This document shows, in pieces, positions 15,996 through 25,435 of a DNA stretch of 64,000 nt (the stretch's first letter is position 1; every line of letters starts with the position of its first letter). The notes beneath the pieces are model-generated. The model was given only the letters and a program-made list of their open reading frames with translations. It did no database searches and was not told the origin of the DNA. Position numbers and translations under genes: made by a program. The stretch covers positions 1 to 64,000 of the forward strand of contig DASWJH010000097.1 of NCBI GenBank assembly GCA_036397255.1. The letters are read 5' to 3'. The DNA comes from Nitrospiria bacterium. Its GTDB lineage: Bacteria > Nitrospirota > Nitrospiria > DASWJH01.

Positions 15996-17366
15996 TTGAA
16001 GGTTGGATTGGCCAATTTAGGGTGCTCCAAAAACCAAGTCGATGCGGAAGTCATGCTGGGGTTTTTGGCAAAAGAGGGTTTTACCTTTACCCCGGATCAA
16101 CGTGAGGCGGAAGTGATCATCGTCAACACATGTGGGTTTATTGAAGCTTCACGGGAGGAGTCAATTGACACCCTTTTGGAATTGGCACAAATGAAAGAGG
16201 AGGGCCACTGCCGCCTTCTCATTGCGGCGGGCTGTTTAACCCAGCGATATGGCAAGGAAATGGTCCGGGAAATGCCAGAAATAGATGCAGTGGTGGGTAC
16301 CGGAGACCTTCCCAGAATTGGGGAGATCTGCCTGGATTTAATCCAAAAAAAGGGGGTAGCGAAAAGAGAATGGCTTTCCCCGCCACAGTATCTCTATGAC
16401 GAATTAACCCCCAGAATCCGGTTTGGACAAAAGCATTGGGCCTATGTCAAGGTTTCCGAGGGGTGCAACAAGCAATGTTCATTTTGCAGTATTCCCATTA
16501 TGCGCGGCCGCTTAAAAAGCCGATCATTGGATTCAATTGTTCAGGAGGTCCAGCAGTTAGCGGGAGCGGGGGTTCGTGAAATCAACCTCATCGCTCAGGA
16601 TATGACCAGCTATGGTGAGGATCTCCGAGAACGGGGCGCTTTAGCAAAATTATTGAGGGTTTTGGGAAAAATGGAGGGAATAGAATGGTTCCGCCTGTTT
16701 TATACATACCCCACCACTCTGACCGATGAGATTTTGGAAATTTTGGCTTCGGAGCCAAAGTTTTGTAACTACGTAGACCTTCCTTTACAGCATATCGATG
16801 ACGATATTTTAAAAAAGATGAACCGGTATGGAGATGGCGCATTAATCCGAAAGTTGATCGAGCGAATCCGGTTCATTATTCCCAATGTGGTGCTGCGGAG
16901 TACCTTCGTGGTTGGATTTCCCGGTGAAACAGAAGAACAGTTTCAGCGTTTGGTTGATTTTGTGGAAGAGACCCAATTTGACCGGTTAGGGGTATTTTCC
17001 TTTTCCAAAGAGGAAGGAACCCCCTCTTTTTCCCTTCCCAATCAACTTCCGGAATCGGTAAAAAAGAGACGTCAAAGCAAGCTGCTTCGCCTTCAATCCA
17101 AAATCAGTCATCAAAAAAATAAGAGGCTCATTGGAACCCGTCACCGGGTAATGGTGGATGGCCTTTCGCCCGAAACGGATTTATTACTGCAGGCCCGCCT
17201 TGAGGGGCAAGCCCCGGAAATTGATGGGGTGGTCTATATTAATGATGGAATTGCCTCAGCCGGGGAGTTTGCAGAAGTAGAAATCACGGAAGCTCACCCC
17301 TATGATTTGGTTGGGCGAGTCGTTTCACCCTTATCTTTCCATTCCCATTTCGGCCCCCCCCAATAA
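15996..17366 (+). CDS. rimO: Ribosomal protein S12 methylthiotransferase RimO
   Basis: The start is TTG 15996 because AAAGGAGG lies five bases upstream; the earlier in-frame TTG has no such site. The 456-residue protein has the UPF0004 domain (Cys10 in LGCSKNQ, then NTCGF and AAGCLTQRY), radical SAM cysteines 157, 161 and 164 in GCNKQCSFCSIP, and a C-terminal TRAM domain. ANLGCSKNQVD and the CSFCSIPIMRG wording match RimO rather than MiaB. It adds a methylthio group to an Asp of ribosomal protein S12 using two iron-sulfur clusters. Confidence 0.92.
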   Translation: MKVGLANLGCSKNQVDAEVMLGFLAKEGFTFTPDQREAEVIIVNTCGFIEASREESIDTLLELAQMKEEGHCRLLIAAGCLTQRYGKEMVREMPEIDAVVGTGDLPRIGEICLDLIQKKGVAKREWLSPPQYLYDELTPRIRFGQKHWAYVKVSEGCNKQCSFCSIPIMRGRLKSRSLDSIVQEVQQLAGAGVREINLIAQDMTSYGEDLRERGALAKLLRVLGKMEGIEWFRLFYTYPTTLTDEILEILASEPKFCNYVDLPLQHIDDDILKKMNRYGDGALIRKLIERIRFIIPNVVLRSTFVVGFPGETEEQFQRLVDFVEETQFDRLGVFSFSKEEGTPSFSLPNQLPESVKKRRQSKLLRLQSKISHQKNKRLIGTRHRVMVDGLSPETDLLLQARLEGQAPEIDGVVYINDGIASAGEFAEVEITEAHPYDLVGRVVSPLSFHSHFGPPQ

Positions 17367-17490
17367 CGCTCCTGCATAAGTGGGGCTTACTTCTTTAGTA
17401 TTGTAGGGTTTGGAAAGAACACCCAAATACCATAGCTACCTATAATTTATTTATAAACAATAAGTTATGTTAGATTCAAGGTGGATTTTA

Positions 17491-17519
17491 TTGACACGTC
17501 CGAGAAAGAAAGCTATTCT
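17491..17519 (+). promoter_or_regulatory. Sigma-70-type promoter for the GT2 gene
   Basis: TTGACA (17491-17496), 17 bases, TATTCT (17514-17519). The expected transcript starts about 80 bases before the ATG at 17605 and opens the polysaccharide region. Confidence 0.65.
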
Positions 17520-17604
17520 GAAAGTACACTTATGTTTTGTTTTTTAAGGGTCATAGAAAACATGGTGCAATAGAGGATAATCCACAAAAATAAGCTGCCC
17601 TTTC

Positions 17605-18567
17605 ATGGATGCTACCAAAGGATCAAAAACACGTCTCTCCATTATCATTCCGATCTTGAATGAGGAAACCCTCCTCCCGGAGCTTTATTCCCGTTTAAAG
17701 CAGGTTTTAAATTCCCTTTCCATTGCTCATGAGATTATTTTTGTGGATGACGGAAGTGAGGATTCATCCTATCCCTTTTTGCAGTCCCTGGCTGAAAAGG
17801 ACTCAGATGTTAAGGTACTGCGTTTATCGCGGAATTTCGGACATCAGGTGGCTATAACCGCGGGAATGGATTATTCCCAAGGGGAAGCCGTTGTGATTAT
17901 GGATGGCGACCTCCAAGATCCCCCTGAATTGATTCCGACACTCCTGGAAAAATGGAACGAAGGGTTTGAGGTTGTTTATGCGATTAGAAAAAAAAGAAAA
18001 GGAGAGAAGTTATTCAAACTTTTTACCGCCTATTTTTTCTATCGAATAATTCGAAAAATCACCAAAATTCAAATTCCCTCGGATACCGGGGATTTCCGGC
18101 TCATGAGCCGAAAAGCCATGAACGAACTTCTTAAAATGAGGGAGCGTCATCGGCTCATCCGAGGTATGGTGAGCTGGGTTGGGTACAAGCAGACCGGTGT
18201 GGAATATGAACGGGATGAGCGGTTTGCTGGGAAAACAAAGTTTAGCTGGTTTAAAATGGCCCAGTTTGCATTGGATGGGATTACCTCTTTCTCAAACGTT
18301 CCCTTGAAGATGGCCACCTATTTGGGTTTTTTGGTTTCATTTTTAAGCTTGATTAAGATAATCGAATTGTCTGTTAATTATTTCTATAAATCCTATGTCC
18401 CAGGGTGGGCTTCCATCATGGTGGCGGTTTTATTTTTAGGGGGAGTTCAGTTAATTACCATCGGAATCATTGGAGAATATATTGGTCGGATTCATGAGGA
18501 AGTGAAAAATAGGCCACTATATTTGGTGGATGAGGAAATAAATTTTAAAAAAAATTTGGTACCATAA
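17605..18567 (+). CDS. Polyprenyl-phosphate glycosyltransferase (GT2, DPMS/GtrB type)
   Basis: This 320-residue protein starts with LSIIIPILNEETLLPELY, has FVDDGSEDSS and VIMDGDLQDPPELI (metal-binding DxD) and RLSRNFGHQVAITAGMDYS, all typical of the GtrB/ArnC subgroup that moves a sugar from a nucleotide to undecaprenyl phosphate. Two C-terminal membrane segments (about 233-255 and 268-292) and the closing IGEYIGRIHEEVKNRP complete the signature. It has its own promoter and stands 492 bp before the flippase gene. It probably supplies a lipid-linked sugar for surface glycan modification. Confidence 0.9.
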   Translation: MDATKGSKTRLSIIIPILNEETLLPELYSRLKQVLNSLSIAHEIIFVDDGSEDSSYPFLQSLAEKDSDVKVLRLSRNFGHQVAITAGMDYSQGEAVVIMDGDLQDPPELIPTLLEKWNEGFEVVYAIRKKRKGEKLFKLFTAYFFYRIIRKITKIQIPSDTGDFRLMSRKAMNELLKMRERHRLIRGMVSWVGYKQTGVEYERDERFAGKTKFSWFKMAQFALDGITSFSNVPLKMATYLGFLVSFLSLIKIIELSVNYFYKSYVPGWASIMVAVLFLGGVQLITIGIIGEYIGRIHEEVKNRPLYLVDEEINFKKNLVP

Positions 18568-19059
18568 TTTATTACCTTATCGAAAAAAACACAAAGTGGC
18601 TTATTTACACTACCCCAATTCTTAAACCTCGAAAATCAGTCAGTCCTAACAAGGGATTTTTTCCTTTTTTTAATAATTTTAGCTATTTTAATGAGGAGAT
18701 ATAATTGATTTAGAAAATGCTGTTTCCATCGATTTCAAAAGAATATTTTTTTATTTGGATTTTCATAATTTTTTGAAGGCCTTGGTGGCCCTGGTGTTGC
18801 ACCGTTAAACCCTAAAAATTTTTAAAATAAAGGCTTTTTTTTTAAAAAAGTAATAAGTTTTGGATATTGCGTGAAATAGACTTTTTAATTCTTAATTAAA
18901 AAAAATCTAATCTATTGGCATATTAAAATTTGTCACTGGTTACCAGAGCCCCTTAATTAGCGCAAGCTCGTGTAGAGAAAGAGTAAAAGTTTAATAGGGG
19001 AAATGTAATAAAAAAAGCACTTTTTTGTTGATACCCTTAAGGGGTATTTTGAAGAACTA
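18568..19059. other. AT-rich intergenic region
   Basis: These 492 bases contain no gene I can support, only short A/T-rich frames with many stops. A small hairpin (ATACCC-TTAAG-GGGTAT then TTTT, 19031-19050) lies just before the flippase start and could attenuate transcription. The base composition marks the left edge of the AT-rich part of the cluster. Confidence 0.5.
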
Positions 19060-20424
19060 ATGGTTATTTCCAACCTATTCCATAGATATTTTCCTCTTCC
19101 AAAAAATGTGATCAAACGTTTTTTTTACGGAGGTTCATGGGTTCTTGGGGGACAGGTTTTAGGTTCACTTTCAGGAGTGGTTTTAAATGGTTTAATTGCG
19201 AGGCTTTTGGTCCCTGAGGAGGTTGGTGCATACTTTCTAACTTTTAGCTTGGTTTCGGTAGCTGCTCTTTTAGTTCAGTTAGGTTTAAACCAAACTATTG
19301 TCCGTTTGATTGCCGAATCGATGGGAACTGGTGATCCTAATCGTGCTAAGTCTGTTGTGGTGAAATCATTTTTTTTGTGTGCCTTGGCCTCATTATTAAT
19401 GTTCTTTGGGTTTGTAATTGGTGGTGGAGAATGGATAGCAAGAAATGTATTTAATTCCTCAATCATGGAAAGAATCATATGGTTAGGAGGGCTATGGGTA
19501 GCAGTGATAGCATTTCAGAATTTGTTTGCGGAATCTTTTCGTGGGTTTCACGATATTCGTTTGGCTTCTATTTTTGGGGGACTGCTGACCAGTATTATTT
19601 CTTCTCTTCTTTTTGCTTTAATTTGGATTTTTCAGGGTCATTCCAATTTAACCCAAATAGTAATTTTTTCAATTTCAGCAGGAATTATGAGTACAATAGT
19701 ATCTGGTTTTTTATTGCAAAAAAAATTAAGCGGGTTTGAAAACGGGAAAAATCTTCGTTTTTCTGAAATTTTTAACATCGCCGGGTCTCTTCTTGTTGCA
19801 AATTTGGCCGCTTTCATTCTAACCCAGGCTGATATTTGGATTTTAGGCTCCTTTCGCTCCCAAGAAGAGGTGGCCATATATGGGGCCGCGTCTCGCCTAG
19901 TTATTTTTGTAACAATGCCTTTAATGGTTATTAATTCTGTTATTTCTCCAATAATTTCGGAAATGTTTTCCCAAGAAAAAAAAATTGAATTAGAGGTTTT
20001 GCTTCGAACAACAGCAACAATTGCGGGTATACCTGCATTGGGAGGTTTTCTAATTTGTCTTTTCTTTGGGGCTTCCGTTTTAGAGTTTGTATATGGGCCA
20101 TTTTACCGAGAAGGGACTATCATTCTAATTTTGTTGGCATTGGGGCGTTTGGGAAATGTTTTGGTTGGATCATGTGGATTGACCCTTATTATGACAGGCC
20201 ACCAGGCGACCTTAATGGGAATAACATTGGTCTCGGGAGCTATTGCGGTAGGGGGAGCGTTTCTATTGGTTGGGCCTTATGGAGCTGTAGGAGTTTCGGG
20301 AATTGTTTCCCTTACGATGTTATTGAGAAATATTTTTATGTTGTATTTTGCCAGGAAAAAAAGTGGTGTGTGGACCCATGTCCGATTTTCTATTTTTCGG
20401 TTTAATCAAATTTTTTCGCGGTAG
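19060..20424 (+). CDS. Wzx-type polysaccharide flippase (MOP superfamily)
   Basis: This 454-residue protein has about twelve to fourteen hydrophobic segments and no large soluble domain. The opening GGSWVLGGQVLGSLSGVVLNGLIARLL and PEEVGAYFLTFSLVSVAALL are typical of oligosaccharide flippases (PF01943/PF13440), which move undecaprenyl-linked repeat units across the inner membrane. A hairpin with a U-rich arm follows the stop. No Wzy polymerase is recognisable nearby, unless one of the large membrane proteins in the cluster serves. Confidence 0.85.
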   Translation: MVISNLFHRYFPLPKNVIKRFFYGGSWVLGGQVLGSLSGVVLNGLIARLLVPEEVGAYFLTFSLVSVAALLVQLGLNQTIVRLIAESMGTGDPNRAKSVVVKSFFLCALASLLMFFGFVIGGGEWIARNVFNSSIMERIIWLGGLWVAVIAFQNLFAESFRGFHDIRLASIFGGLLTSIISSLLFALIWIFQGHSNLTQIVIFSISAGIMSTIVSGFLLQKKLSGFENGKNLRFSEIFNIAGSLLVANLAAFILTQADIWILGSFRSQEEVAIYGAASRLVIFVTMPLMVINSVISPIISEMFSQEKKIELEVLLRTTATIAGIPALGGFLICLFFGASVLEFVYGPFYREGTIILILLALGRLGNVLVGSCGLTLIMTGHQATLMGITLVSGAIAVGGAFLLVGPYGAVGVSGIVSLTMLLRNIFMLYFARKKSGVWTHVRFSIFRFNQIFSR

Positions 20425-20816
20425 AGCTTTATTAAAAACCTACCGTGGTTTTTAAAAAAAATTGTAAACCGTAAGGAATTAAAAGTTTAATAAACTAACA
20501 CATTTTTATCCAGATGGCCTCAGGCGAAATTCTTTTTAATTCTTGGAGAAAGGGCAAATGTTTTTTTGAAAATATTGCAGATTACACAAGGAATTAATTA
20601 CAAATAGCTATACATATTTTAATCCTTTTCTATACAAATTAATCAGGAAATAGTAAGATTAACCAGTATTTAGACGGAAGTTTAAACCGTGTGGGGAGAG
20701 CGACAATGTGAAGGGAGAAGGAGGTTTTGAGTTGGGTTTTATACCTAAAAAACCTAATAGAATTTATAAAATAAGATAAATTTAATTTTTGTAAACGGAA
20801 ACCAAGAAAAGTTTAT
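20425..20816. other. AT-rich intergenic region
   Basis: After the terminator-like hairpin I see no gene in these 392 bases. A purine-rich stretch around 20690-20740 (GGGGAGAG, AAGGGAGAAGGAGG) resembles ribosome-binding sequence but is followed only by very short frames, possibly remnants of a lost gene. Confidence 0.4.
20432..20455 (+). terminator. Probable intrinsic terminator after the flippase gene
   Basis: TTAAAAACC (20432-20440), loop TACCGT, GGTTTTTAA (20447-20455). The stem is perfect, its 3' arm carries the T run, and it lies seven bases after the flippase stop. Confidence 0.5.
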
Positions 20817-21989
20817 ATGAAGAGAATGCTTAAAAAATTAAGAACAAAAGGGTCTTTTTCTAAAAACAAATTGTATCCTGTTTTAAGCACTTTATGGTTT
20901 CTTTCCACCCTTAAGTTAATTCCCATTAAAGGAGGTGAGAAAAAGTATCCCAAAGTGATCCAACTTCCTATAACCTATTTTTGTAACGCACGGTGTGTAA
21001 TGTGTGATGTTTGGAACATGGATTATTCCGGGGAATTAACGGCTAAAGAATTGAAAGCAGTTTTGACGGACCCAGTATTTAAAAAAGTGGAGGGCGTAGG
21101 AATTAATGGGGGTGAGCCTTCACTAATTAAAAATTTAGATGAGTATGCTGAGGTTATTATTAATCAATTACCCAATTTAAGGTCGTTAAATATTATATCT
21201 CACGGTTTTCATACCTCGCGTCTTTTGGCCCTTTTAAAGTCAATTTATTTTTTATGTAATAAAAAGGGAATTTCTTTTCATGTTTCAGTGTCGCTTGATG
21301 GATATGGTGAGATTCATGACAAGGTTCGTGGAATTCCTAAGGTTTTTAAAAAAACATTCGAAACAATAAAAGAAATTAAAGCAAATAGGAGCCTCTATTG
21401 CGACTCTTTTGATGTGGGGTGTACAGTTATAAGTCAAAATGTAAATTATTTAGAACAACTTAATGCTTTTGCAAAAAAAATTGAAATACAAATTAAATTC
21501 CGGATGGGGATTGAGAATAAACGAATTGAAAGCGAAAAACTTTTTCCTTCTTTTAGTGGATTTAATGGAAAAGGGTTATTTTCATCAAAAACTTTTTTTT
21601 ATTCTCAATATAAAAACAGCAAAACCATTTCTGATAAATTTAAATATTTTAGCATTTTTAACTCAATTAATAACGGTAGATCAAAAAGGTTGATGGGCTG
21701 TAATTGGAAAAATCAGGGAATAACATTAGATTCAAGAGGAAATATTTATTATTGCGCGGTTGAAAGTGAGTGCATTGGAAATTTGAAAAACACTCCTGGG
21801 GAAAAAATATTTTTTGATGAGGCCCATCTAAAATATCGGGAATCAATTGTCCAAAATAAATGTGATTCTTGTGTACATGATTACTATGGAAATCCAGAAA
21901 TTAAAAATTTTTTAATTTTTGTTTTTCAGGTTCTCCACGAGAGATTTTGGGCTAAAATATATGCCTTTAAATTAAGGTTTATGATTTGA
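20817..21989 (+). CDS. Radical SAM protein with SPASM-like C-terminus
   Basis: The 390 residues contain the radical SAM cluster motif CNARCVMC (about residues 58-65) and GGEPSLI for SAM binding. The C-terminal region carries additional cysteines (MGCNWK, IYYCAVESECIGN, NKCDSCVHDYYG) that fit an auxiliary iron-sulfur site of the SPASM/twitch type. Members in glycan clusters modify sugars or small peptides, but the substrate here is unknown. It overlaps the pyruvyl transferase gene by 4 bp. Base composition is much more AT-rich than in flanking genes and codons are dominated by AAA, TTT and ATT, suggesting transfer from another genome. Confidence 0.82.
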   Translation: MKRMLKKLRTKGSFSKNKLYPVLSTLWFLSTLKLIPIKGGEKKYPKVIQLPITYFCNARCVMCDVWNMDYSGELTAKELKAVLTDPVFKKVEGVGINGGEPSLIKNLDEYAEVIINQLPNLRSLNIISHGFHTSRLLALLKSIYFLCNKKGISFHVSVSLDGYGEIHDKVRGIPKVFKKTFETIKEIKANRSLYCDSFDVGCTVISQNVNYLEQLNAFAKKIEIQIKFRMGIENKRIESEKLFPSFSGFNGKGLFSSKTFFYSQYKNSKTISDKFKYFSIFNSINNGRSKRLMGCNWKNQGITLDSRGNIYYCAVESECIGNLKNTPGEKIFFDEAHLKYRESIVQNKCDSCVHDYYGNPEIKNFLIFVFQVLHERFWAKIYAFKLRFMI

Positions 21990-23149
21990 AAATAACCATT
22001 TTGGGTTGGTATGGAACGGAAACAATTGGAGACCGAGGTACATTTGCTGGAACTTTAAGTATTCTTTTTAAAAATTTAAAAATTGATCAAATTTTTTTAG
22101 GTAGTCTTTTCCCTTTCTTTACAGAAAAAACCATCTTTGAAGACCATCCTTTTTGGGCCAACTTAATAGGCTCCGAACCAAATATAAAAATTTTTAACTC
22201 TAAAAAATCAAAAGAATTGGAAAGTCATATTACCCAATCCGATATGGTTGTTATTGGAGGGGGGCCCCTCATGCATATTGAATCAATGTATATGTTGGCT
22301 TATGCTTTCAAATTTGCGAAGCGGAAAGGTATAAAGAACATTATTTTTGGATCAGGGGTCGGTCCATTTTTCACAAAAAGACATAAGGAGTTACTTACAG
22401 TACTTTTTCAATTCTCAGACAGGATTATTTTAAGGGATAGTACATCTCTTATTAATGCAAAAGATATTTTTAGAGAAATGGGAAAGGTTTTTGAAGAAGA
22501 CAAAATTCTGGTTTCCTTAGATCCTGCAATTGGACCTTGTCTTCATTTTAAAAAAAAGAAGAGTGAAGAATTACCGAAACTTCATTCTAACGAGATAACG
22601 GCCTCTATTTCCCTTCGAAATTTCCCAAAGGAATATCTTAAAGAAAATTCAGATCTTGATAAAATAAAAAATCGATTAGAAGAGTTTTACAAAAAATTAA
22701 ATCTTTCATTTGGTAGAGTTCGTTTTATTCCTATGCATTACTTTACAATTGGTGGAGATGATCGAAAGTATTTAAATAAACTTTATTTTGAATACCCTAG
22801 TGAAAACAGTTACGTCCAAAATGTTCCCCTTTCATTGGAAGAAACAATGGATGAATTTTATTCTGCGGATATATGTTTTGGAATGAGATACCATTCTATT
22901 ATTTTTCAAACCATCCTAAATGGAAAAAATTTTGTTATCGATTATACTGAGCCTAAAAAAGGAAAAACTTCAAATTTTGTCAAAGATATTGAATTTCCAA
23001 AAGAACGGTATGTGAATATACAAGAAGAGGATATTCCTAATTCTTTTTTAAATTTAGAGCAAAAACCATTTGTCCCTGATCAACAAATGATTGAGGAAAA
23101 ACTTAAAATTTATGATAAAACCATTTTTGATCTTTATAAGGGAAATTAA
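21986..23149 (+). CDS. Polysaccharide pyruvyl transferase family protein
   Basis: This 387-residue protein starts at TTG, overlapping the previous stop (TTGA). The opening KITILGWYGTETIGDRG, MVVIGGGPLMHIESMYM, IIFGSGVGPFF and the late CFGMRYHSIIFQTILNG follow the layout of PF04230 (CsaB/WcaK/EpsO), with a GT-B-like fold that transfers pyruvyl from PEP to a glycan. The sugar acceptor is unknown. It shares the strong AT bias of the radical SAM gene and both are probably one acquired unit. Confidence 0.8.
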   Translation: MKITILGWYGTETIGDRGTFAGTLSILFKNLKIDQIFLGSLFPFFTEKTIFEDHPFWANLIGSEPNIKIFNSKKSKELESHITQSDMVVIGGGPLMHIESMYMLAYAFKFAKRKGIKNIIFGSGVGPFFTKRHKELLTVLFQFSDRIILRDSTSLINAKDIFREMGKVFEEDKILVSLDPAIGPCLHFKKKKSEELPKLHSNEITASISLRNFPKEYLKENSDLDKIKNRLEEFYKKLNLSFGRVRFIPMHYFTIGGDDRKYLNKLYFEYPSENSYVQNVPLSLEETMDEFYSADICFGMRYHSIIFQTILNGKNFVIDYTEPKKGKTSNFVKDIEFPKERYVNIQEEDIPNSFLNLEQKPFVPDQQMIEEKLKIYDKTIFDLYKGN

Positions 23150-23233
23150 TATCCTTGTTTTTATTTGCAGTATTTTTTATGGTCAATATGCAATTTGAGA
23201 ATTTTAAGGTTTAGATTGGTTTAAAAAATTTAA

Positions 23234-24502
23234 TTGTTTAAAAAGGTAAACTCTTTGAGAGTCCTTCTTGTAAACACATTTGATATTGAGGGAGGTGCAG
23301 CCCGGGCGATGTATCGTCTTCATGTTGGGCTTCAGGATTTGGGCCTCGATTCTAAAATCCTGGCTCAAATCAAATCCACGGGGGATGCCAATGTGGTTGG
23401 CCCCGAATCCTACATAAAGAGAGGATGGGCACTGGTTCGGTTTGTGGCCGATGGATTTCCGGTTTTGTTGTATCCCAAAAGGGAGCGGACCAATTTTTAT
23501 ACAGCATACCTACCGGATGGACTGAAACAGAAATGTCGGTCCATCAACCCGGATGTGATACATTTTCATTGGCTTGGGGGGGGAGGGTTGCGGATCGAAA
23601 CGCTTCCCAAGTTAAAGAAACCCCTGGTCTGGACCCTCCATGATATGTGGCCCTTTACTGGGGGTTGCGCATATGATGGGGAATGTGGGCGATATCGGGG
23701 GTCTTGTGGATGCTGCCCCAAATTAAACAGTTCTAGGCAAAAGGATCTGTCTTCTTGGATTTGGAACCGTAAAAAGAAGGCCTGGAGAAATTTAAACCTT
23801 ACCCTTGTCACCCCGAGCAAGTGGTTAGCAGGCTGTGCTCGTTCTAGTTCCCTTTTTAACAATTATTCAATCCGAGTCATTCCTAACGGAATTGATATAA
23901 ACCGTTATAAACCGATCGAAAAAGGGGTTGCAAGGAATATCATCGGTTTACCTCAAAATAAAAAATTAATTATGATTGGGACCCTTCAAGCTTTAGATGA
24001 AAAACGGGCTGGTTTTTCATACATGCAGTCTGCACTGGTAAGGTTGGCTAAAAATGGGTTGAGTGATCAAACTGAAGTCGTTATGGTGGGATGTTCAAAA
24101 CCACAACCTGCTCCTAATTTTGGTTTAAAAACCTACTTTGTAGGCCGTTTAAACGATGATATCAGTATGGCGTTGTTCTATTCTGCCGCGGATGTTTTCA
24201 TAACCTCTTCTCTTCAAGAAAACCTTCCAAATATGGTTGTGGAATCAATTTCTTGTGGTACCCCATGTGTCGGGTTTGGGGTGGGGGGTGTTTCAGAGAT
24301 CATTGAGCACCGCACAACGGGGTATGTGGCTCAAGCGGGGGACTGGGAAGATTTGGCCTTTGGAATTCAATGGGTATTAGAGGACCCCTTGCGTTTGAAC
24401 CAATTAGGCGACAATGCCCGAAAAAAAGCCAAACATACCTATTCTATTGACCATCGGGCAAGAGATTATATGTCTCTTTATGAAGAGATTCTTTTAAAGT
24501 AA
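23234..24502 (+). CDS. Family 4 glycosyltransferase
   Basis: This 422-residue GT-B enzyme has VLLVNTFDIEGGAARAMYRL near the N-terminus and the acceptor-side HFHWLGGGGLR. The C-terminal half carries IPNGIDINRYKP, MIGTLQALDEKRAGF and TSSLQENLPNMVVESISCGTPCVGFGVGG, the EX7E donor-binding region. A Cys-rich stretch (YDGECGRYRGSCGCCPKL, about 150-168) is seen in WcaC-like colanic-acid-type transferases and may bind zinc. TTG at 23255, with AAAAGG upstream, is an alternative start that removes seven residues. Confidence 0.87.
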   Translation: MFKKVNSLRVLLVNTFDIEGGAARAMYRLHVGLQDLGLDSKILAQIKSTGDANVVGPESYIKRGWALVRFVADGFPVLLYPKRERTNFYTAYLPDGLKQKCRSINPDVIHFHWLGGGGLRIETLPKLKKPLVWTLHDMWPFTGGCAYDGECGRYRGSCGCCPKLNSSRQKDLSSWIWNRKKKAWRNLNLTLVTPSKWLAGCARSSSLFNNYSIRVIPNGIDINRYKPIEKGVARNIIGLPQNKKLIMIGTLQALDEKRAGFSYMQSALVRLAKNGLSDQTEVVMVGCSKPQPAPNFGLKTYFVGRLNDDISMALFYSAADVFITSSLQENLPNMVVESISCGTPCVGFGVGGVSEIIEHRTTGYVAQAGDWEDLAFGIQWVLEDPLRLNQLGDNARKKAKHTYSIDHRARDYMSLYEEILLK

Positions 24503-24520
24503 AGCAGAATAGGTGAAAGA

Positions 24521-25405
24521 TTGTCTGAGAAGGATTTTCAAACATTAATTTTTCTTCATATTCCTAAGGCGGCAGGAACCACCCTTCATCAGGTTTTAGA
24601 GCGGCAATTCCACCGAAAGGAGGTTTTTACCGTAGATGGCGCCCATGTGCCTGAATCCATTGAAGAATTTAAAAATCTGTCCGAAGAGAAGAAAGCCAAA
24701 ATCAAATGCTTAAAGGGCCATCTCCCATTTGGTTTACATGAGAATTTACCGGGCAAATCAAAGTACATAACAGTTTTAAGAAATCCGGTTGATCGGGTCA
24801 TTTCCCATTATTACTTTGTTTTACAAACCCCAAAACATTACTTGTACCGGCAAGTTGCCTCAAAAAACCTAACTCTTGAGCAATATGTAAAAGGTAACCT
24901 TTCTTCGGAAATTAATAATGGTCAAACCCGTTTAATTTGTGGAGACCCAAGGGTGGATACTGTTTCTGGGAACGGACCGGTGTCACAGGCCACTTTGGAA
25001 GCTGCGAAGCGAAACCTTCAGGAGCATTTTATTGGGGTTGGGATCTCTGAGCGATTTGATGAAACGGTTTTGATGTTCCGAAATTTGTTGGGTTGGGAAA
25101 ATGCTTATTACGCAAAAGAAAATGTGACCCGCAACCGGTCGGCCAAACCGGATGTTGCCCATGATGTTATAAAAGCTATAGAAGAAACCAATGCCCTCGA
25201 TATTGAGCTTTACGCTTTTGGCAAGGAATTATTTTTTGATCTATTAAAAAAGCACGGTGCGGACCAAGAGGAAGTTAAGGCCTTCAAAAAATGGAATCGG
25301 TACTTCGGAATGGCGTATAATTTATCCATGGTTGGAATTCCCAAAAAGGTGGTTAGACGTTTCATTAAAATTTACAAGGAAAATACCGTGTGGCGTAAAA
25401 GTTGA
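24521..25405 (+). CDS. PAPS-dependent sulfotransferase family protein
   Basis: This 294-residue protein starts at TTG with AGGTGAAAGA upstream. It shows FLHIPKAAGTTLHQVL (about 9-24), the 5'-phosphosulfate binding loop, and VLRNPVDRVISHYYF (about 85-99), the 3'-phosphate motif of the sulfotransferase-2/heparan-type family. It would transfer sulfate from PAPS to a carbohydrate. An APS kinase gene (27522-28139) lies in the same cluster and can supply PAPS, which supports glycan sulfation. Confidence 0.82.
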   Translation: MSEKDFQTLIFLHIPKAAGTTLHQVLERQFHRKEVFTVDGAHVPESIEEFKNLSEEKKAKIKCLKGHLPFGLHENLPGKSKYITVLRNPVDRVISHYYFVLQTPKHYLYRQVASKNLTLEQYVKGNLSSEINNGQTRLICGDPRVDTVSGNGPVSQATLEAAKRNLQEHFIGVGISERFDETVLMFRNLLGWENAYYAKENVTRNRSAKPDVAHDVIKAIEETNALDIELYAFGKELFFDLLKKHGADQEEVKAFKKWNRYFGMAYNLSMVGIPKKVVRRFIKIYKENTVWRKS

Positions 25406-25435
25406 TTGCATGACTTGAGGGGTTAATTTATTAAT

